A stretch of DNA of 34,850 nucleotides from positions 1-34,850 of the forward strand of contig JAIYCS010000042.1 of NCBI GenBank assembly GCA_027487895.1, in the 5' to 3' direction. Below the pieces are notes generated by a model, which searched no databases, was not told the DNA's origin, and worked only from the letters and a program-made list of their open reading frames with translations. Positions within the stretch are counted from its first letter, which is position 1; each line of letters begins with the position of its first letter. Positions 29,638 through 34,850 of the stretch are shown here, one piece after another. This DNA comes from Sediminibacterium sp. (GTDB taxonomy: Bacteria > Bacteroidota > Bacteroidia > Chitinophagales > Chitinophagaceae). The position numbers and the translations under genes were made by a program.

Positions 29638-30975
29638 ATGTTCAATAAAATATTGATTGCCAATAGAGGAGAGATTGCGCTACGTATTATTCGTACCTGT
29701 AGAGAGATGGGGATTAAAACGGTAGCCGTTTATTCTACCGCCGATAAAGATAGCTTGCACGTAAAGTTTGCAGACGAAGCTGTTTGTATTGGTAAGCCTA
29801 AAGGCGTAGACTCTTATTTAAACATCCCTCATATTATGGCCGCTGCTGAAATTACCAATGCAGATGCCATTCATCCTGGATATGGATTTTTAGCTGAGAA
29901 TGCCAAGTTTGCGCAAATTTGTGCCGACCATGGTATTAAGTTTATTGGTCCAACCCCCGAAATGATTAACAAAATGGGGGATAAGATTACTGCCAAGGAT
30001 ACCATGATTAAAGCAGGTGTTCCGGTGGTACCAGGTGGTAAAGGTTTGTTAGAAAGTGTAGAAGAGGCTAAATCTTTGGCCAAAGAAATTGGATACCCGG
30101 TTATTTTAAAAGCAACTGCTGGTGGTGGTGGTAAAGGTATGCGTGTGGTTTGGAATGAAGAAGAAATTGAAAAAGCATATTCATCTGCTAGACAAGAAGC
30201 CGCTGCTGCATTTAAAAATGACGGCGTGTACATGGAAAAATTTGTAGAAGAGCCAAGACACATCGAAATTCAGGTAGCTGGAGATCAATACGGAACGGTA
30301 TGTCATATGAGTGAGCGTGACTGTTCGATACAGCGTCGTCACCAAAAATTAGTGGAGGAATCTCCTTCGCCATTTATGACACCTGAGCTTCGTAAAAAAA
30401 TGGGAGAGGCCGCTATTAAAGCAGCTGCAGCCATTAACTATGAAAGTGTTGGTACCATAGAGTTTTTAGTGGACAAGCACCGCAACTTCTATTTCATGGA
30501 AATGAATACCCGTATTCAGGTAGAGCATTGTGTAACAGAAGAGGTTATCAATTTTGATTTGATTAAAGAGCAAATTAAAATTGCAATGGGTGAAAAAATT
30601 TCAGGCCGTAACTACGAGCCACAAATGCACGCCATTGAGTGTCGTATCAACGCCGAAGATCCCTACAACGACTTTAGACCTTCACCTGGAAAAATTACCG
30701 TACTGCACACCCCTGGTGGTCATGGAGTTCGCGTAGATAGTCATGTATATGCAGGTTATGTAATTCCACCCTATTACGATTCTATGATTGGTAAATTAAT
30801 TACCGTTGCGCAAACACGCGAAGAAGCTATTGATACCATGTATCGTGCCTTGTCAGAATATGTAATTGAAGGTGTTAAAACAACCATACCTTTTCATTTG
30901 CAACTCATGCAAAATGAAGATTTTAGAAAAGGTAATTTTACCACTAAGTTTTTAGAAACCTTTACAATGAAATAA
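29638..30975 (+). CDS. accC: Acetyl-CoA carboxylase biotin carboxylase subunit
   Basis: [85 protein letters not shown]. Confidence 0.98.
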   Translation: MFNKILIANRGEIALRIIRTCREMGIKTVAVYSTADKDSLHVKFADEAVCIGKPKGVDSYLNIPHIMAAAEITNADAIHPGYGFLAENAKFAQICADHGIKFIGPTPEMINKMGDKITAKDTMIKAGVPVVPGGKGLLESVEEAKSLAKEIGYPVILKATAGGGGKGMRVVWNEEEIEKAYSSARQEAAAAFKNDGVYMEKFVEEPRHIEIQVAGDQYGTVCHMSERDCSIQRRHQKLVEESPSPFMTPELRKKMGEAAIKAAAAINYESVGTIEFLVDKHRNFYFMEMNTRIQVEHCVTEEVINFDLIKEQIKIAMGEKISGRNYEPQMHAIECRINAEDPYNDFRPSPGKITVLHTPGGHGVRVDSHVYAGYVIPPYYDSMIGKLITVAQTREEAIDTMYRALSEYVIEGVKTTIPFHLQLMQNEDFRKGNFTTKFLETFTMK

Positions 30976-31010
30976 AAAAAATCCCTTACAATTTGTAAGG
31001 GATTTTTTTT
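30974..31010. terminator. Bidirectional intrinsic terminator between accC and the convergent small gene
   Basis: AAAAAAAATCCCTTACA-ATT-TGTAAGGGATTTTTTTT, perfect stem with A/T tracts on both sides. Confidence 0.88.
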
Positions 31011-31015
31011 GAATG

Positions 31016-31423
31016 CTATTGGGGCTGTTGTCCACCACCACGCTGGGGTCTATTTCTTCTCATTTCTTCGTAGAAATCATCTACTGCTTTAATTTGATCG
31101 TCTGTTAAAGGGATTGCCTTTAATTTCTTTTTGCGTTCGTCGGCAGTTTCTTTTTGTTTTGCTGCTCTTTCTTCTTCCGATAAATCACGAAGGCCACGAC
31201 CTTGTGATTGTGCCCACAACTGTACTTCTAATACTTTATCTGCTTCTGAATCAGATAATTTAGTTTTTTCCATTAATTGTGGCTTGATACGTTGCTTCAT
31301 CATTTCAAGCATTTGAGCAGGGTCCATTTGTTGGCCACCGCCAAATCCGCCACCACCTTGTGCCATTACACTTGTTGCTGCGATACAACCTACAATTGTT
31401 AAGAGTGCGATTATTTTTTTCAT
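31016..31423 (-). CDS. Secreted Gly-rich, charged helical protein of unknown function
   Basis: Signal peptide MKKIIALLTIVGCIAATSVMAQ, GGGGFGGGQQ, Lys/Glu-rich helix with LTDDQ, C-terminal RGGGQQPQ. Confidence 0.8.
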   Translation of the reverse strand: MKKIIALLTIVGCIAATSVMAQGGGGFGGGQQMDPAQMLEMMKQRIKPQLMEKTKLSDSEADKVLEVQLWAQSQGRGLRDLSEEERAAKQKETADERKKKLKAIPLTDDQIKAVDDFYEEMRRNRPQRGGGQQPQ

Positions 31424-31510
31424 AATTTAATTTTAAGTGTTGTTAAGGTACTAATTTTTTATCTTCTGCTATTTTAATTTTCGGTTAACCCAATAAATTA
31501 TTCGGTGCGA

Positions 31511-33697
31511 TTATCTTAAAAATAACATTTCTCTATACTTTGGTAGTGTCCATTTATCGTCATCTACTAAGTGCTCTAATTTGTCTACATGGTAGCGGAT
31601 TTCATCAAAAAACGCAGATTTTACATCAGCTTCATAAGCGATGGCTTTTTTTCTAGTGTCTTCGATGTTGTTGGCTACTTTTCTAGCTTCTACCATGGCA
31701 TTTACCTGTGTATAAATCACTTGGATGTGTTTACTTACTTGTTGTAATAAATCGGTTTGGCTAGCGTAGGTATCTGCACCAAGTCCGGCAGCTTTTAATC
31801 CATTAATATTACTAGATAATTTATTTTGGTAAGTAATCGCAGCAGGTAAAATATGGTTGATGGCTAGATCACCCATGATACGTGCTTCGATTTGTACTTT
31901 CTTAATATATTTTTCTAGTTCAATTTCATGTCTTGCTTCCAGTTCTGTGTGCGTATACACATGGTTGCGCTCAAATAAATCTTTTGCTTTTTTAGTTACC
32001 ATCGCATCAAGTGCAACCGGAGTCGTTTTTAAATTTGGTAAACCTCTGCGTTCAGCTTCCTGGTGCCACTGCTCACTGTAGCCATCGCCTTCAAATAATA
32101 CGGCCTTACTTTCTACAATGTATTTTTGAATTACTTGCATGATAGCAATTTCTTTTTTGTCACCCTTTTCTATGAGACCATCAACATCCGATTTGAATTT
32201 TTTAAGGGTATCTGCAACAATCGTATTTAGTACGGTCATTGAAATAGCGCAGTTGGCAGAAGAACCTACCGCCCTAAATTCAAATTTATTTCCTGTAAAT
32301 GCAAATGGAGACGTACGGTTACGATCCGTGTTATCCAATAATAATTCAGGAATACTTCTATGTAAATCAAGTTTTAAAATGGCTTCGTCCTGCTCGTCAA
32401 ACTTACTGCCCACGCGGGTTTCAATGTCTTCAAGTACTTTAGCTAAATACTGTCCCACAAAAACAGAAATGATCGCAGGTGGTGCTTCGTTGGCGCCAAG
32501 TCTATGATCGTTAGGTGCAGATGCGATGGCAGCGCGTAAGATATCGGCGTAATCATGAACGGCTTTAATGGTATTTACAAAGAAGGTCAAAAACATTAAG
32601 TTTGTTTTTGGCGTTTTACCTGGGGCTAATAAGTTAACACCTGTATCTGTTGCTAAACTCCAGTTATTGTGTTTACCACTTCCGTTGATGCCTGCAAAAG
32701 GTTTTTCGTGGAACAGTACAACGAGTTTGTGACGCTTTGCAACACGGTTCATGATGTCCATTAAAAGCGTGTTGTGGTCTACGGCAATATTTACTTCTTC
32801 AAAAATTGGCGCGCACTCAAATTGAGCAGGTGCAACTTCGTTGTGACGTGTACGAAGTGGAATACCTAATTTATATGACTCTTGTTCAAAGTCTCTCATA
32901 AACGCATAAACGCGCTCTGGAATAGATCCAAAATAATGGTCTTCTAATTGTTGTCCTTTAGCAGGAGAGGCGCCATATACGGTTCTACCGCACTGCACCA
33001 AATCAGGTCTTGCATTGGCAATGGCTTCGTCAATTACAAAATACTCCTGTTCCCAACCAAGTGTTGGTGTTACTTTGGTAACATTTTTATCGAAGTAATG
33101 ACAAACGTCGATGGCTGCCTTATTGATGGCTTCAACTGCTTTTAATAATGGTGCTTTATAGTCAAGTGATTCGCCGGTGTATGCCACAAATAATGTAGGA
33201 ATACAAAGTGTTTTACCTTGTCCAATTTCAATAATAAATGCTGGAGAAGAAGGGTCCCAAGCGGTATAACCTCTTGCTTCAAATGTTGCGCGTAATCCAC
33301 CACTTGGAAAAGAAGACGCGTCTGGTTCTTGTTGAATCAGTGCAGCACCATCAAATTCTTCGATAGCTGTTCCGTCACCTTTTAAAGTAAAAAATGAATC
33401 GTGTTTTTCTGCGGTGGTTCCAGTGAGTGGTTGGAACCAGTGTGTGTAGTGTGTTACGCCTTTGCTTTCGGCCCATGCTTTAATACCTATCGCAATTTGA
33501 TTGGCCATAGAACGGTCAATTTTTTTACCACCTCTGATACTCGTCACTAAACTTTTGTAAGACTCATCGGTGAGGTATTCTCTAGCTGTTTTTAAAGTAA
33601 AAACGCTGGAATTAAAAATGCCTGTAATTTTTGCACTCGCGGCAACCGTGGTATTGTTGTTTTTCAAATCACGGATTGCATCAAAACGTAATGACAT
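31511..33697 (-). CDS. glnN: Glutamine synthetase type III (GSIII)
   Basis: 728 aa. GLRATFEARGYTAWDPSSPAFI, TLGWEQEYFVID, RTRHNEVAPAQFECAPIFEEVNIAVDHN, HEKPFAGINGSGKHNNWS, DRNRTSPFAFTGNKFEFRAVGSSAN. Confidence 0.97.
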   Translation of the reverse strand: MSLRFDAIRDLKNNNTTVAASAKITGIFNSSVFTLKTAREYLTDESYKSLVTSIRGGKKIDRSMANQIAIGIKAWAESKGVTHYTHWFQPLTGTTAEKHDSFFTLKGDGTAIEEFDGAALIQQEPDASSFPSGGLRATFEARGYTAWDPSSPAFIIEIGQGKTLCIPTLFVAYTGESLDYKAPLLKAVEAINKAAIDVCHYFDKNVTKVTPTLGWEQEYFVIDEAIANARPDLVQCGRTVYGASPAKGQQLEDHYFGSIPERVYAFMRDFEQESYKLGIPLRTRHNEVAPAQFECAPIFEEVNIAVDHNTLLMDIMNRVAKRHKLVVLFHEKPFAGINGSGKHNNWSLATDTGVNLLAPGKTPKTNLMFLTFFVNTIKAVHDYADILRAAIASAPNDHRLGANEAPPAIISVFVGQYLAKVLEDIETRVGSKFDEQDEAILKLDLHRSIPELLLDNTDRNRTSPFAFTGNKFEFRAVGSSANCAISMTVLNTIVADTLKKFKSDVDGLIEKGDKKEIAIMQVIQKYIVESKAVLFEGDGYSEQWHQEAERRGLPNLKTTPVALDAMVTKKAKDLFERNHVYTHTELEARHEIELEKYIKKVQIEARIMGDLAINHILPAAITYQNKLSSNINGLKAAGLGADTYASQTDLLQQVSKHIQVIYTQVNAMVEARKVANNIEDTRKKAIAYEADVKSAFFDEIRYHVDKLEHLVDDDKWTLPKYREMLFLR

Positions 33698-33871
33698 ATA
33701 AATAGTTTTAATATGATTAAAATGTAAAGATACAGCCTAAATTTTTAACTTTTTAGATAGTAATCAACAAAAAATCCCCCATTTATGTATAAAAATGATG
33801 TGATTGTCATTGGAAATGCTAATTTTTTTTGCGACTATTCATTTATTGGTAATAATACAATGGTGATTTAT

Positions 33872-33892
33872 ATTACTTGTATTACAAATAAT
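33872..33892. repeat. 21-bp near-perfect dyad (ATTAcTTGTAtTACAAaTAAT) in the glnN-purL divergent intergenic region
   Basis: Arms ATTACTTGTA / TACAAATAAT are complementary at 9 of 10 positions around a central T. Confidence 0.6.
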
Positions 33893-34012
33893 CTTATATG
33901 AACTTAAGCCAAATGATTTTGTGCATTTTGTATTGAATTACACATTTTTAAGGCTTTAATGTTGGTAATTCGGCTAAACAATTAGAAGCCGCTATCTTAC
34001 CTTCGCAGCATC

Positions 34013-34850
34013 ATGGAAATTACAGTAGAAACCGCCCAAAAACTTCGCCTTACAGCAGAGGAATTTGAACTGATTAAGCAAAAATTAGGTAGAACCCCAA
34101 ACTTCACTGAGCTCTGTTCATTTAGTGCCATGTGGAGTGAGCATTGTAGTTATAAAAACTCAATCAAGTGGTTAAAAACTTTGCCACGTGATGGTGGTCG
34201 AATGCTGGTTGCAGCTGGTGAAGAAAATGCGGGCTTAATGGACATGGGCGGCGGCTTTGGTGTGGTATTTAAAATTGAAAGTCATAACCACCCAAGTGCA
34301 CTAGAACCTTTTCAGGGTGCAGCTACCGGCGTAGGTGGTATTCAGCGTGATATTTTTACCATGGGTGCGCGTCCTATTGCGTCACTTAATAGTTTACGAT
34401 TTGGAAATTTAAATGATACAAAAACACAGCGCTTGTTAAAAGGGGTGGTGCATGGCATTGGACATTACGGCAATTGTTTTGGTGTACCTACTGTGGGTGG
34501 TGAAATTTATTTTGAAGATTGTTACCATACCAATCCACTCGTGAATGCCATGAGTGTGGGTATTATGAAAGCAGGCGATATGATTTCTGCAACGGCTGCG
34601 GGTATTGGTAATCCTGTATTTTTTGTAGGAAGTGCAACAGGTAAAGATGGTATTGGTGGTGCAAGTTTTGCATCTGCAGATATTACGGCAGACAGCGTAG
34701 AAGAATTACCGGCAGTTCAAGTGGGTGATCCTTTCCAAGAGAAAAAATTATTAGAAGCTTGTCTCGAACTTATTCATACAGGATCGATTGTTGGTATGCA
34801 AGACATGGGTGCTGCAGGTATTATTTGTTCTACTGCAGAGATGAGTGCAA
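34013..34850 (+). CDS. purL: Phosphoribosylformylglycinamidine synthase subunit PurL, N-terminal part (runs off window)
   Basis: Open frame with no stop. [50 protein letters not shown]...[38 protein letters not shown]. Absent from the ORF track because it has no stop in the window. Confidence 0.97.
   Translation, partial: MEITVETAQKLRLTAEEFELIKQKLGRTPNFTELCSFSAMWSEHCSYKNSIKWLKTLPRDGGRMLVAAGEENAGLMDMGGGFGVVFKIESHNHPSALEPFQGAATGVGGIQRDIFTMGARPIASLNSLRFGNLNDTKTQRLLKGVVHGIGHYGNCFGVPTVGGEIYFEDCYHTNPLVNAMSVGIMKAGDMISATAAGIGNPVFFVGSATGKDGIGGASFASADITADSVEELPAVQVGDPFQEKKLLEACLELIHTGSIVGMQDMGAAGIICSTAEMSA

Noticed and set aside
1-34850. CRISPR arrays, tRNA/rRNA genes, transposons, prophage, defence islands
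   Set aside because: No regularly spaced repeats, cloverleaf-like sequences, transposase or integrase motifs, or known defence proteins were seen by reading. Gene content is mainly housekeeping.

Overview
This is an approximately 35 kb chromosomal segment from a Bacteroidota bacterium. The lineage is inferred from AT-rich sequence, TAnnTTTG-like promoters, T9SS/PorP components and a GSIII glutamine synthetase. Most of it is core metabolism: membrane PPase (hppA), homoserine dehydrogenase, uvrA, rarA, aspS, sucD, efp, accB-accC, type III glutamine synthetase and the 5' part of purL. I saw no CRISPR array, tRNA, rRNA, prophage or transposase. The main points for a second look are: (1) a SAM-I (S-box) riboswitch with a downstream intrinsic terminator in front of a stand-alone homoserine dehydrogenase, masked by a spurious ORF; (2) a compact secreted protein that looks like a bacterial alpha-2-macroglobulin with the thioester/helical region deleted; (3) an HppA whose ion-gate Glu appears moved from TM6 to TM5 and which carries an extra C-terminal domain; (4) a GH109-like alpha-N-acetylgalactosaminidase, a NahK-like sugar kinase and an M28 peptidase in a tight operon; (5) an orphan BlaI-type repressor lacking its C-terminal helix; (6) an A15 homopolymer inside rarA. 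Family assignments are from remembered motifs. No search was run.
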